DNA of 7,332 bases. Origin: Scytonema sp. UIC 10036 (lineage in GTDB: Bacteria > Cyanobacteriota > Cyanobacteriia > Cyanobacteriales > Nostocaceae). Position numbers and translations under genes: made by a program. A model generated the notes under the pieces. It had not been told where the DNA came from, made no database searches, and worked only from the letters and a program-made list of their open reading frames with translations. Shown here piece by piece: positions 1-5,640 of the stretch. Within the stretch, counting starts at the first letter, position 1. Every line of letters begins with the position of its first letter. The stretch lies in contig NZ_WJFC01000348.1 of assembly GCF_009725235.1 (NCBI RefSeq), positions 1-7,332 of the forward strand, given 5' to 3'.

Positions 1-3
1 TTT

Positions 4-73
4 TTTTTTGTTTTTTGTTTTTTGTTATTTGTTATTTGTTAGTTGTTAGTTGTTAGTTGTTAGTTGTTAGTTG
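4..73. repeat. Graded heptanucleotide tandem array (10 units)
   Basis: Ten consecutive 7-nt units fall in exact register, with a G every seven bases from position 10 to 73. The unit changes stepwise: TTTTTTG three times, TTATTTG twice, then TTAGTTG five times. This matches the short tandemly repeated repetitive (STRR) class known from heterocystous cyanobacteria. Positions 83-92 then carry CCCTTGTCCC, the same motif family as the G-rich array inside the NACHT gene. No gene is seen in 1-104. The array lies just past the end of the ATPase gene, and any permease gene would have to start to its left. Confidence 0.9.
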
Positions 74-104
74 TCATTGTTTCCCTTGTCCCTCTCTCCC
101 TCAC

Positions 105-887
105 TCATTTCTCTTCGCGTACTTCGCGTCTTTGCGGTTCAATCCTATATAACTCCTCAATAACTTTTGATGAAACCTTCCCAGCAGAAAGATCGAACAA
201 AATTTCCCCCTTTCGCAAACCTACAATACGTTGAAAATAACTGCGAGCATATTCAATCGCATGCAAACTAGTTACTAGAGTTTTCCCCGACTCTGCACTC
301 AACTGACACAACAAATTCATCACTTCACGACTGCGTTCAGGGTCAAGACTAGATATAGGTTCATCCGCAAGAATAGCAGCAGGATCTTGCACCAACACGC
401 GGGCTATAGCCACCCGTTGTTGCTGTCCGCCAGACAATCGGTTTGTACGTTCGTAGAGCTTTTCAGGAATTCCTACCTGTGCTAACGCTTTATAAGCTGT
501 TTCTACCTCCAACGGGTAAATCAGCGAAATCGCGGCTTTTAAGAACGACCAACGTCCCAAATGTCCGGCGTTGACATTGTGAATAACTTGTAAATTATCT
601 ACTAAATGAAACTGTTGGTAAATTGTACCAATTTGCTTTTGCACTTGTCGAAGAGATTTGGGACTCAGATTCACTAAGTTACGACCCAATACCCAAACTT
701 CCCCTTGAGTCGGTTGCAACGTACCATTAAGCAAGCTGATTAAAGTACTTTTCCCCGCACCACTCGAACCTACAAGCGCAAGCCGTTCACCTGAGTAAAT
801 TTTCAAGTTGATATTTGTCAGAGACTGGAAGCTCCCAAATTGTTGTGTAACGTTTTTCAGTTCAAAAATTGGTACGGCTTTATTCAT
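105..887 (-). CDS. phnC: PhnC-type ABC transporter ATP-binding protein
   Basis: This 260-aa cytoplasmic ATPase would power import of a phosphonate-like oxyanion together with the binding protein encoded upstream. Motifs in order are Walker [10 protein letters not shown] (40-48), Q-loop in YQQF (90-93), signature LSGGQQQR (151-158), Walker B AILADEP (171-177, D175/E176), D-loop SSLDP (179-183) and H-loop His209. The spacing is that of a complete PhnC-family protein. I chose the ATG at 885-887. An in-frame ATG at 936-938 would add 17 residues encoded largely by a heptamer repeat (910-937), which looks spurious. No clear Shine-Dalgarno precedes either start. The C-terminal tail (about residues 249-260) is encoded by a repeat at 113-140. 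The gene is 51 nt downstream of the binding-protein gene and very likely co-transcribed with it. The symbol reflects family, not proven substrate. Confidence 0.88.
   Translation of the reverse strand: MNKAVPIFELKNVTQQFGSFQSLTNINLKIYSGERLALVGSSGAGKSTLISLLNGTLQPTQGEVWVLGRNLVNLSPKSLRQVQKQIGTIYQQFHLVDNLQVIHNVNAGHLGRWSFLKAAISLIYPLEVETAYKALAQVGIPEKLYERTNRLSGGQQQRVAIARVLVQDPAAILADEPISSLDPERSREVMNLLCQLSAESGKTLVTSLHAIEYARSYFQRIVGLRKGEILFDLSAGKVSSKVIEELYRIEPQRREVREEK
113..140. repeat. Short repeat encoding the ATPase C-terminus
   Basis: Two 9-nt units, CTTCGCGTA and CTTCGCGTC, are followed by the related TTTGCGGTT. Read on the minus strand this is the AACCGCAAAG...GCGAAG element that I recall as dispersed in cyanobacterial genomes, often near gene ends. 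Here it supplies most of the final codons of the ABC ATPase (Arg/Glu-rich tail), so the gene end was probably reshaped by the repeat. Confidence 0.6.
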
Positions 888-909
888 CACTACGAATAAT
901 CCAACACAA

Positions 910-937
910 ATGACAAATGACCAATGACCAATGACCA
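910..937. repeat. Heptamer array between the two ABC genes
   Basis: Four 7-nt units are seen: ATGACAA once, then ATGACCA three times. They fill most of the 51-nt gap between the binding-protein stop codon (939-941) and the ATPase start (885-887). On the coding strand the array creates an ATG directly after the upstream stop codon. That ATG would prepend a hydrophobic, repeat-coded peptide to the ATPase and is unlikely to be the true start. Confidence 0.85.
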
Positions 938-938
938 T

Positions 939-1859
939 TTATTTTATTTTGCCAATTTTGCGACCTATTTTTTCAATTTGTGCATAGTTTTCATTCTTGG
1001 TAGGAATGAATTTTTCTGCTTGTAAAAGGTCGAGAATTTCTTTTTGCTCTGGTATCTTGGGATCTAATTTTAACAATGCGGTTTGAACTTTTTTGACAAA
1101 ATCTTCGCCATAGCGTTGTTTAACTTGCGGGTTAATCACCCAGTGATAATCGTAGTATTCTGGAGTGCGCCAAATAACTTCTACTTTGCTGATGTCTATT
1201 TCTTTAGCTTCAAGACGCTTTTGCCAGATTTTTTCGTTCAATACACCCGCTTCAAAACTTCCTGCTTCGACAAGTTTCAGTGTTTTGTCGTGGTCGCCAG
1301 AAAAACCTGCTTCTCCTTTGAAGTCTGTGAGTTTTACACCGGCTTGCTCTAGAAAGTATTGTGGCATTAAACGACCTGATGTGGATGATTCGCTCCCGAA
1401 AGTAAAGGTTCGTCCTTTCAGTTGCTTGAGGTCTGAGATATTTTTGAAGGGTTTGATTCCACTTTTTTTATTAGTAATAAATACACTATGGAATTTTTCA
1501 TCTACATCACGTTGAGCAATGGCTTCCGCTCCAGGGACTTGAAGTCTTGCTTGAACACCGGTTAATCCTCCAAACCATACTAGGTCTAAATCTCCGACTT
1601 TAAATGCTGTCACGGCTGCTGTATAATCGGTAACTGGTTTATATTCTACGGTAACTCCAAGCTCTTTTTGTAAATAAGAAGCTAATTTGGTGTACTGTCT
1701 TTGCAGTTTCTCTGGATCTTGATCGGGAATTGCTCCTGTGACTAAGGGTTTTGTTTCTGTTGCATTAGTTGTTTGTGAAGTTCCGGTTGTGTTAGGAGAA
1801 CAAGCTGCTAATGATAGTAGGAGTAGACACAAGCCTGATACGAAAAGTTTATGTACCAT
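939..1859 (-). CDS. phnD: PhnD-family ABC substrate-binding lipoprotein (phosphonate/phosphite or putative selenate)
   Basis: This 306-aa periplasmic binding protein of the phosphonate-binding family captures an oxyanion for the ABC importer. Residues 1-20 form a lipoprotein signal: a basic start, a Leu-rich core and lipobox LAAC with Cys20. The mature part has the PVTDY motif (75-79), LDLVWFGG (91-98), the loop SSTSG (158-162), DHD (189-191) and YYDYHW (235-240). From family knowledge these correspond to the ligand-contacting Tyr, Ser-Thr-Ser, His and Asp of PhnD. The PDQDPEKLQRQY start and the TGVQARLQVPGA and QRDVDEKFHSVF segments resemble the subfamily annotated as 'putative selenate' binding proteins. 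No selD or sel gene is present to support that substrate. I chose the ATG at 1857-1859. An upstream TTG at 1887-1889 would add ten residues before a normal signal peptide. The ATPase gene follows 51 nt downstream, and no permease gene is in the window. Confidence 0.85.
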   Translation of the reverse strand: MVHKLFVSGLCLLLLSLAACSPNTTGTSQTTNATETKPLVTGAIPDQDPEKLQRQYTKLASYLQKELGVTVEYKPVTDYTAAVTAFKVGDLDLVWFGGLTGVQARLQVPGAEAIAQRDVDEKFHSVFITNKKSGIKPFKNISDLKQLKGRTFTFGSESSTSGRLMPQYFLEQAGVKLTDFKGEAGFSGDHDKTLKLVEAGSFEAGVLNEKIWQKRLEAKEIDISKVEVIWRTPEYYDYHWVINPQVKQRYGEDFVKKVQTALLKLDPKIPEQKEILDLLQAEKFIPTKNENYAQIEKIGRKIGKIK

Positions 1860-1890
1860 TTGTTTATGCAATGTATGATTCCAATACAAA

Positions 1891-1902
1891 GTAAAATTTT
1901 AC
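1891..1902. promoter_or_regulatory. 12-bp palindrome upstream of the binding-protein gene
   Basis: GTAAAATTTTAC is a perfect 12-bp palindrome, 31 nt upstream of the binding-protein ATG and in the only gap (1860-1954) that could hold the operon promoter. On the minus strand TACTAT lies just upstream and could act as a -10 hexamer, placing the palindrome near the transcription start as an operator. It does not fit the NtcA consensus GTA-N8-TAC, because it has N6. The same 12-mer also occurs inside a coding region at 5447-5458, which weakens the case. Confidence 0.25.
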
Positions 1903-1937
1903 GATAGTAGAGATAAAACATACCATATGTAGCTTTT

Positions 1938-1954
1938 GGTGGGCAATGCCCACC
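1938..1954. repeat. Perfect hairpin repeat abutting the NACHT stop codon
   Basis: GGTGGGC (1938-1944), AAT and GCCCACC (1948-1954) form a 7-bp GC-rich hairpin with a 3-nt loop. It lies directly after the NACHT gene's TAG (1955-1957). I recall similar GGTGGGCAATGCCCACC elements as dispersed in cyanobacterial genomes. In the minus direction A residues, not a U-run, follow the stem, so it is not a canonical intrinsic terminator. It could still slow polymerase or protect the 3' end before the ABC operon. Confidence 0.6.
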
Positions 1955-4687
1955 CTACCGATCGCTGATAGAGTGCCAAATTCTATAAAAATCTACATAG
2001 TTCATTTTTTCTGAGCAATACCATAGAAGTTTATAACAGTGACGAAATTCTTCTAGTTCGTTTTCTTTGACTTCATCAGAAAAACAATTCTTTAATAATC
2101 CTATTAATTCTGGTATTTGTTCGTCAAGAAGGAGTTTTTTAAAATTATCTGCTGTTCGCTTGCGAACTAGTTCACTAATAGCAGATTTTACAAGATTTAC
2201 TAGAGTATAAAATGCTATTTGATTACCTGGATCGATTTTGGCTAACCTGCATGCTCTTCGTCTTTTACTATCTTCATCTGTCGTGAGTGCTATTCCTTGG
2301 ACTAGGGAGGTTATGACTCTGGCATTACTAGTAGTGTTTTCTATTTGATTGTGGGGTGAAAGTGTGTCTCTGTCTTCTAAATTGTCAAATTCTTGATGCA
2401 GAAGTTCTTTTTCCCCACGTAGCACTTTTAAATTATTCTCTGCTTGTTGTTTTAAAGCATCATGAGTTGTTGTATTGACAATTTTTTCAAGTGTGGAGAA
2501 AGCAATTGGATTTTCTGGAGCTAGTTTGCCCAAGCTATATGCAGCTTTCCTGCGAGTTGAATCCTTTTTGGTGGACTCAATAATTTTTATCAGTGCTGCG
2601 ATCGCAACTGGGTTACCTGGATCGACTTTTCCCAAGCTATCTGCTGCTTGCCAACAGAGGTTTTCGTGCTGGATTGATGTGACAATTTGCTCTAAAGCTG
2701 CGATCGCAATTTGATTACCCGGATCGAAAACTTTTCCCAGGCTGTAGGCGGCGTTCCATTTGTCAAAGTCATTTTGGCTGGTTTGGATAAACTCTTCTAG
2801 AGATGCGATCGCACATCGACGGTCTGTTTTCAATAACGCAATCCTTGCGCCCTCTAAAATAGGAGAGGGAAACCGCCACCACTTTTGTTTTACGACATGG
2901 TAATAACCAAATCGCCACTCAATCAGTTGTTTCACAATTTTATAGCATAAAGAACACTCTGCAAACTCAGCAATTCCCTGTGCTGCTAGAAAGTAAGCTT
3001 GATAGCTAAAAAATCCCCCGCAACCGTCCTTAAATTGAGTCAGTGCTTGAATCAATGCTTCCTTATGTGCTTGCGGTACACTATCTCTTCCCAACCATAG
3101 CAAAATAACTTGCCGCCATTCAGGTTGAAAAATACGGAAATTAGGGAGTAGGGAGTAGGGAGTAGGGAGTAGGGTATTTTCACCACTTACCATTCCCCAC
3201 TCACCACTCCCCCAGTCCAAGAAAAAATGCCAGTCATCAATTGCAAGCGCCGCAAAGTATTCTTGAAAAGTGGGATGGTAGAAAGCATAAACTTTTTCTC
3301 CTTGGGTTTCTGATATTCCCACTTGATTCAGCCAACCTAGTTGTAGTGCTAATTGAAACATTCCTTCATCAGGCGCACCTAATACTTGGCAAACAAAGCG
3401 ATGGCTTAGGCGGAATTTGGTTTTTTCTTGCGCTATAGCCTGCAAAGCTAATTGTCCTAATGCCTTGTTTAATTCTTGACGCTGAGTGGAAGTTGTGGGA
3501 AAACGATCTTGTTTCCATTCATATATGGCTTCCACAAACTGCTCGTAAAGCATAGCTTTAGTATTGGGCAATCCTCCCCGTCCCAACCCCCAAGTGTGGC
3601 ACATTAGCGCCAAGCGTAGGGGATTTTTAACTGCATCTTTTATCCGCCCTTTCCCTGGTTGATCTAATTCCGATCTTAATTTCTGTCCCAATTCAGGATT
3701 ATCCCGAAACCAACGGTAAATAAATAGCTTTACTTGGTCTGGTGTTTGAGAATCCCCGTAAGTAAAATTTAGGTTACGATAAGTATCAAAACATTCTAAA
3801 GCATTTTTCCCTCCATCCCAAACATTAAGCCGACAAGTGAGTATGACTCTCGCATCTGCTACCCACCCCGTTAAGAAACTAGCAATCTTGGTCAAAGCAT
3901 GACTGAATTCCATTGCCATTTCATCAACAGCGTCCAGCAGTAACCACACTCTTCCTTGGTTAAACTGTTCGCAAAATGCCTCTTGTATTTCTTGCGAAAC
4001 ACACAGTTTGCGAGTCGCCGATCGCAACCAATCGTGAACCAGGTACTGTTCCAAAGTCTTTCCCTGTAAATCCGCAAGAGAAACCCAAACAGGTAAATCT
4101 TCAGTATTATCTAATACCCAAAATGCAATTTTTTGCAGTAAAGTGGTTTTTCCTGCACCTGGTTCTCCAACAATCGCAATCCGTCTGCTGCGCCTTTGCT
4201 TGAGAACCTGTTCTAAAAATTCATTAGGTGTAAAAGTTTGAGTAACCAGTCGCTCTTCCGTTTCGTATAATTGCGAACCTTGGTCTGGAGAAACATCTTC
4301 ACTCCGCCTATCTCTGTGTTTCCGTTCCATCAATCCCAAAGGTACATACACTTCATCCAAATCAAAACTCAACCCATCCAAACTTGTCAGGGGATTGGTC
4401 GTTAACCGTCTTTGATTTTGTGCTTCTAGGGTACTGCGGCATAGTTGTTGCCAGTTGGGAGAGGAAGAGGGAGGAGACAAGGTAGACAAGGTAGATAGGG
4501 GAGACAAGGTAGCAGTTTCCCCTTGTCCCCCTTGTCCCCCTTGTCCCCTTGTCCCCCAACTTCGACTTTTCAGGGCGACGGCTTTCCCACTCTGTATCAA
4601 ACTTTCGTAAGTTGGCTTCCTTGTCCCAACGACTGTACCAAAGCTTGAGTGTAAAGTGCCAAGTTTCCGAACCACCCCTAGATGCAC
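1955..4687 (-). CDS. NACHT/STAND ATPase with HEAT-like repeats (C-terminal part of a frame-split gene)
   Basis: The longest frame is 910 codons from a GTG at 4685-4687, but roughly its first 45 residues are the wrong frame of the upstream N-terminal domain. Recognisable protein starts near PNWQQLCRS (77-85). The NACHT domain has Walker A GEPGAGKTT (174-182), Walker B LLLDAVDE (249-256) and a sensor-like VILTCR (281-286, Arg286). A winged-helix-like segment ends at FYHPTFQEYFAA (469-480). After a heptamer-coded linker (about 495-515) comes PEWRQVILLWLGR (522-534). About six HEAT-like units of 34 aa with the loop motif PGN then follow (about 620-755 and 790-855). The family is STAND: ligand sensing through the repeats drives oligomerisation, and bacterial NACHT proteins include anti-phage sensors. 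Without the upstream frame the protein lacks its N-terminal domain. The first internal ATG in this frame is residue 120, so independent translation would need GTG or TTG starts. Confidence 0.8.
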   Translation of the reverse strand: MHLGVVRKLGTLHSSFGTVVGTRKPTYESLIQSGKAVALKSRSWGTRGQGGQGGQGETATLSPLSTLSTLSPPSSSPNWQQLCRSTLEAQNQRRLTTNPLTSLDGLSFDLDEVYVPLGLMERKHRDRRSEDVSPDQGSQLYETEERLVTQTFTPNEFLEQVLKQRRSRRIAIVGEPGAGKTTLLQKIAFWVLDNTEDLPVWVSLADLQGKTLEQYLVHDWLRSATRKLCVSQEIQEAFCEQFNQGRVWLLLDAVDEMAMEFSHALTKIASFLTGWVADARVILTCRLNVWDGGKNALECFDTYRNLNFTYGDSQTPDQVKLFIYRWFRDNPELGQKLRSELDQPGKGRIKDAVKNPLRLALMCHTWGLGRGGLPNTKAMLYEQFVEAIYEWKQDRFPTTSTQRQELNKALGQLALQAIAQEKTKFRLSHRFVCQVLGAPDEGMFQLALQLGWLNQVGISETQGEKVYAFYHPTFQEYFAALAIDDWHFFLDWGSGEWGMVSGENTLLPTPYSLLPNFRIFQPEWRQVILLWLGRDSVPQAHKEALIQALTQFKDGCGGFFSYQAYFLAAQGIAEFAECSLCYKIVKQLIEWRFGYYHVVKQKWWRFPSPILEGARIALLKTDRRCAIASLEEFIQTSQNDFDKWNAAYSLGKVFDPGNQIAIAALEQIVTSIQHENLCWQAADSLGKVDPGNPVAIAALIKIIESTKKDSTRRKAAYSLGKLAPENPIAFSTLEKIVNTTTHDALKQQAENNLKVLRGEKELLHQEFDNLEDRDTLSPHNQIENTTSNARVITSLVQGIALTTDEDSKRRRACRLAKIDPGNQIAFYTLVNLVKSAISELVRKRTADNFKKLLLDEQIPELIGLLKNCFSDEVKENELEEFRHCYKLLWYCSEKMNYVDFYRIWHSISDR
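2598..2812 (-). repeat. DNA-level repeats and three HIP1 sites in the HEAT region
   Basis: GCGATCGC occurs at 2598-2605, 2700-2707 and 2805-2812, spaced 102 and 105 nt (34 and 35 codons). Each encodes Ala-Ile-Ala at the same place in three successive HEAT-like units. A second conserved DNA motif, (G)TTACC[T/C]GGATCGA, encodes the DPGN loop at 2611-2625 and 2713-2727. It recurs at 2221-2235 in a later unit. The match at nucleotide level suggests unit duplication or gene conversion rather than old divergence. Confidence 0.75.
3142..3174. repeat. In-frame heptamer array inside the NACHT gene
   Basis: Four TAGGGAG units (3142-3169) are followed by a partial TAGGG. On the coding strand they give a Leu-Pro-Thr-Pro-Tyr-Ser-Leu-Leu-Pro peptide in the linker between the ATPase/winged-helix half and the HEAT half. 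The array is presently in frame, but with a 7-nt unit any gain or loss of one copy shifts the frame. Confidence 0.85.
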
Positions 4688-4982
4688 GGTTATCTTCTAG
4701 AATCTCCAAAAAATCCTCGAATCGCTTTAAAGCTTCCTTAATTTGTTCGCCGTTTAATGAATTTTGCCCGGACTCTAAACCCGTCAGCGCTGCCAAAAAT
4801 CTAACTTTCGTTCTCACAACCAAGCGATTCTCTGTTTGCCATCGTATCTGAACTTGCGGGCGTAGCGCATCCAATGCTGATTCATTGCACTCACCCAATT
4901 CATCAGCAGCATACATTAGCAGTACTTCTAACAAACGCTTTGTGCGTTTTTTTGCTTCTGGGCCATAGCTTGGTCTTGCCAT
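4362..4982 (-). CDS. N-terminal domain of the NACHT protein (frame-split 5' part)
   Basis: The first 141 residues (4560-4982) are a compact, charged, mostly helical domain. Segments to note are a basic start (ARPSYGPEAKKRTKR), WQTENRLVVRTKVRFL (48-63), EALKRFEDFLEILEDNR (83-99) and SETWHFTLKLW (105-115), ending in FDTEWESRRPEKS (128-140). From memory this domain precedes NACHT or other STAND ATPases in many cyanobacterial proteins. Its function is unknown to me. After residue 141 the frame enters the G-rich repeat and then reads about 65 residues that look out of frame before stopping at 4362. The NACHT domain continues in the +1 frame. With one base removed inside the repeat, the two parts form one protein of 1008 aa. 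The ATG at 4980-4982 has no visible Shine-Dalgarno. It is probably the true start because it directly precedes the conserved domain. Confidence 0.75.
   Translation of the reverse strand: MARPSYGPEAKKRTKRLLEVLLMYAADELGECNESALDALRPQVQIRWQTENRLVVRTKVRFLAALTGLESGQNSLNGEQIKEALKRFEDFLEILEDNRASRGGSETWHFTLKLWYSRWDKEANLRKFDTEWESRRPEKSKLGDKGTRGTRGTRGNCYLVSPIYLVYLVSSLFLSQLATTMPQYPRSTKSKTVNDQSPDKFGWVEF
4475..4557. repeat. Inverted low-complexity array at the NACHT frame break
   Basis: The plus strand shows 9-nt units AGACAAGGT at 4475-4483, 4484-4492 and 4502-4510, with AGATAGGGG between. After an 8-nt centre come TTGT cores at 4523, 4532, 4541 and 4549, separated by C-runs of 4, 5, 5, 4 and 5. The two arms are complementary: GACAAGG at 4503-4509 pairs perfectly with CCTTGTC at 4521-4527. 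The repeat spans the linker between the N-terminal and NACHT domains and holds the frame change. Losing one base from any 5-base run, or gaining an 8-nt unit, would fuse the frames. Confidence 0.9.
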
Positions 4983-4997
4983 TGTTATCAGGGGCTG

Positions 4998-5039
4998 GGG
5001 AATAGGGAATAGGGAATGGGGAATAGGGGTTAGAGAATA
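4998..5039. repeat. Heptamer array upstream of the NACHT gene
   Basis: Six consecutive 7-nt units start 15 nt before the ATG: GGGAATA, GGGAATA, GGGAATG, GGGAATA, GGGGTTA, GAGAATA. The transcript would carry a pyrimidine-rich leader here. Copy-number change could alter promoter or leader spacing. This belongs to the same STRR class as the other arrays, with a different unit. Confidence 0.85.
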
Positions 5040-5084
5040 GAATGGACCTACTTCTCATTCTCCATTGACTTAAAAGTTCGGGGA

Positions 5085-5113
5085 TTCCCCTAAGTTTAAC
5101 AACTTCCCCTAAG
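5085..5113. promoter_or_regulatory. 10-nt direct repeat in the divergent intergenic region
   Basis: TTCCCCTAAG occurs perfectly at 5085-5094 and 5104-5113, 19 nt start to start. That is close to two helical turns, so both copies face nearly the same side of DNA. A near-inverted copy, TTAGGGAA, lies at 5165-5172. The first copy overlaps the small palindrome GGGGATTCCCC (5080-5090). The position between divergent genes (NACHT leftward, 127-aa gene rightward) suits a regulator-binding site, but no known consensus is recognised. The rest of 4983-5245 shows no ORF or RNA gene that I can support. Confidence 0.35.
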
Positions 5114-5192
5114 AATCTAATCCAGATTTTACAAGCTTTCTCACTGTTGCGACTTTTGTTAGCTTTAGGGAATTTGCCCCAAGTAAAGTGAT

Positions 5193-5226
5193 GTTATAGA
5201 AAAGGGAGCCCCAAGGATTCTATAAC
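5193..5226 (+). promoter_or_regulatory. Inverted repeat just upstream of the 127-aa gene
   Basis: GTTATAGAA (5193-5201) and TTCTATAAC (5218-5226) form a perfect 9-bp stem around a 16-nt loop, ending 19 nt before the ATG at 5246. It could be an operator, since TATAGA at 5195-5200 resembles a -10 box. If transcribed, it could instead be a leader hairpin next to the ribosome-binding site. Confidence 0.4.
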
Positions 5227-5235
5227 CTTATGCCC

Positions 5236-5240
5236 GGAAG
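5236..5240 (+). promoter_or_regulatory. Ribosome-binding site of the 127-aa gene
   Basis: GGAAG lies 5 nt before the ATG at 5246-5248, a normal Shine-Dalgarno spacing. It supports this start over any other. It is the only clear ribosome-binding site in the window. Confidence 0.6.
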
Positions 5241-5245
5241 TTGAT

Positions 5246-5629
5246 ATGCTAAAACTAACTTACACTGAAAATAACTTCACCCTAGAGCGTTTAAATGAAT
5301 CTTTGGAAGATTGGGTCAACATCAGAGTTGCGTTGGCTGTACGCTTGAAGACGGGTATCCATGTTAAACCTACTACTGCTTCTTTTTTGCTAACTGCTGG
5401 AGTTTCTTCCTTGCTTGAGATGGAAAGCTCAATTCAGGAAGATAGTGTAAAATTTTACCCTTGTGATACTGATTTTGTTGAGGTTGTTCTTAAAGGTCTT
5501 TGGTTGACATCAGATGTAGAAAGTGAAACGGGTGTTTTTGTAGCTGCACTTTCACCATCTGTAGAATTATTGTTGCAGCAACTGTCGCAATTATCAGTAA
5601 CTGATTATCAGTCATCAGTTCGCGGTTAA
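5246..5629 (+). CDS. Conserved-looking small protein of unknown function
   Basis: This 127-aa protein (MLKLTYTENNF...) has no signal peptide, no membrane segment and no catalytic motif that I can see. It alternates short strands and helices: NESLEDWVNIRVALAVRL (18-35) looks helical, and TASFLLTAGV (44-53), DFVEVVLKGLWLTSD (76-90) and ETGVFVAALS (94-103) look like strands. It is acidic overall. I have a vague memory of related unnamed cyanobacterial proteins but cannot assign a family. A good Shine-Dalgarno fixes the start. The last 12 codons run through a heptamer repeat (5591-5618), so the natural C-terminus may end near residue 115. The Ro60-like vWA gene follows on the same strand after 192 nt, and co-transcription is plausible but not shown. 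Confidence 0.7.
   Translation: MLKLTYTENNFTLERLNESLEDWVNIRVALAVRLKTGIHVKPTTASFLLTAGVSSLLEMESSIQEDSVKFYPCDTDFVEVVLKGLWLTSDVESETGVFVAALSPSVELLLQQLSQLSVTDYQSSVRG
5591..5618. repeat. Heptamer array encoding the 127-aa protein's C-terminus
   Basis: Four 7-nt units are seen: TTATCAG, TAACTGA, TTATCAG, TCATCAG. The second is almost the reverse complement of the others. The array falls within codons 116-125, giving a Ser/Val-rich tail (LSVTDYQSSV) that is probably repeat-derived rather than functional. Confidence 0.75.
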
Positions 5630-5640
5630 TGGATATTATT

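Noticed and set aside
1..80. CRISPR array at the left end
   Set aside because: Units are 7 nt, directly adjacent and without spacers, so this is a simple tandem array.
888..938. Extended start of the ABC ATPase at 936-938
   Set aside because: The extra 17 residues are encoded largely by the heptamer array and begin immediately after the upstream stop codon. The family fits the ATG at 887.
1891..1902. NtcA-binding site upstream of the ABC operon
   Set aside because: The NtcA consensus is GTA-N8-TAC. This palindrome has only six bases between the half-sites, and the same 12-mer occurs inside a coding region at 5447-5458.
1938..1954. Intrinsic terminator for the NACHT gene
   Set aside because: The stem is strong but no U-run follows in the minus direction. 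I treat it as a dispersed hairpin repeat.
4549..4851. Plus-strand ORF of 100 codons opposite the NACHT N-terminal domain
   Set aside because: It is antisense to a recognisable domain, has low-complexity Ser-rich content and no ribosome-binding site. It is a shadow frame, like the other short ORFs opposite or within the large genes.
5230..5244. Four-codon leader ORF (ATG CCC GGA AGT TGA) before the 127-aa gene
   Set aside because: It overlaps the real ribosome-binding site and has none of its own. It is most likely chance.
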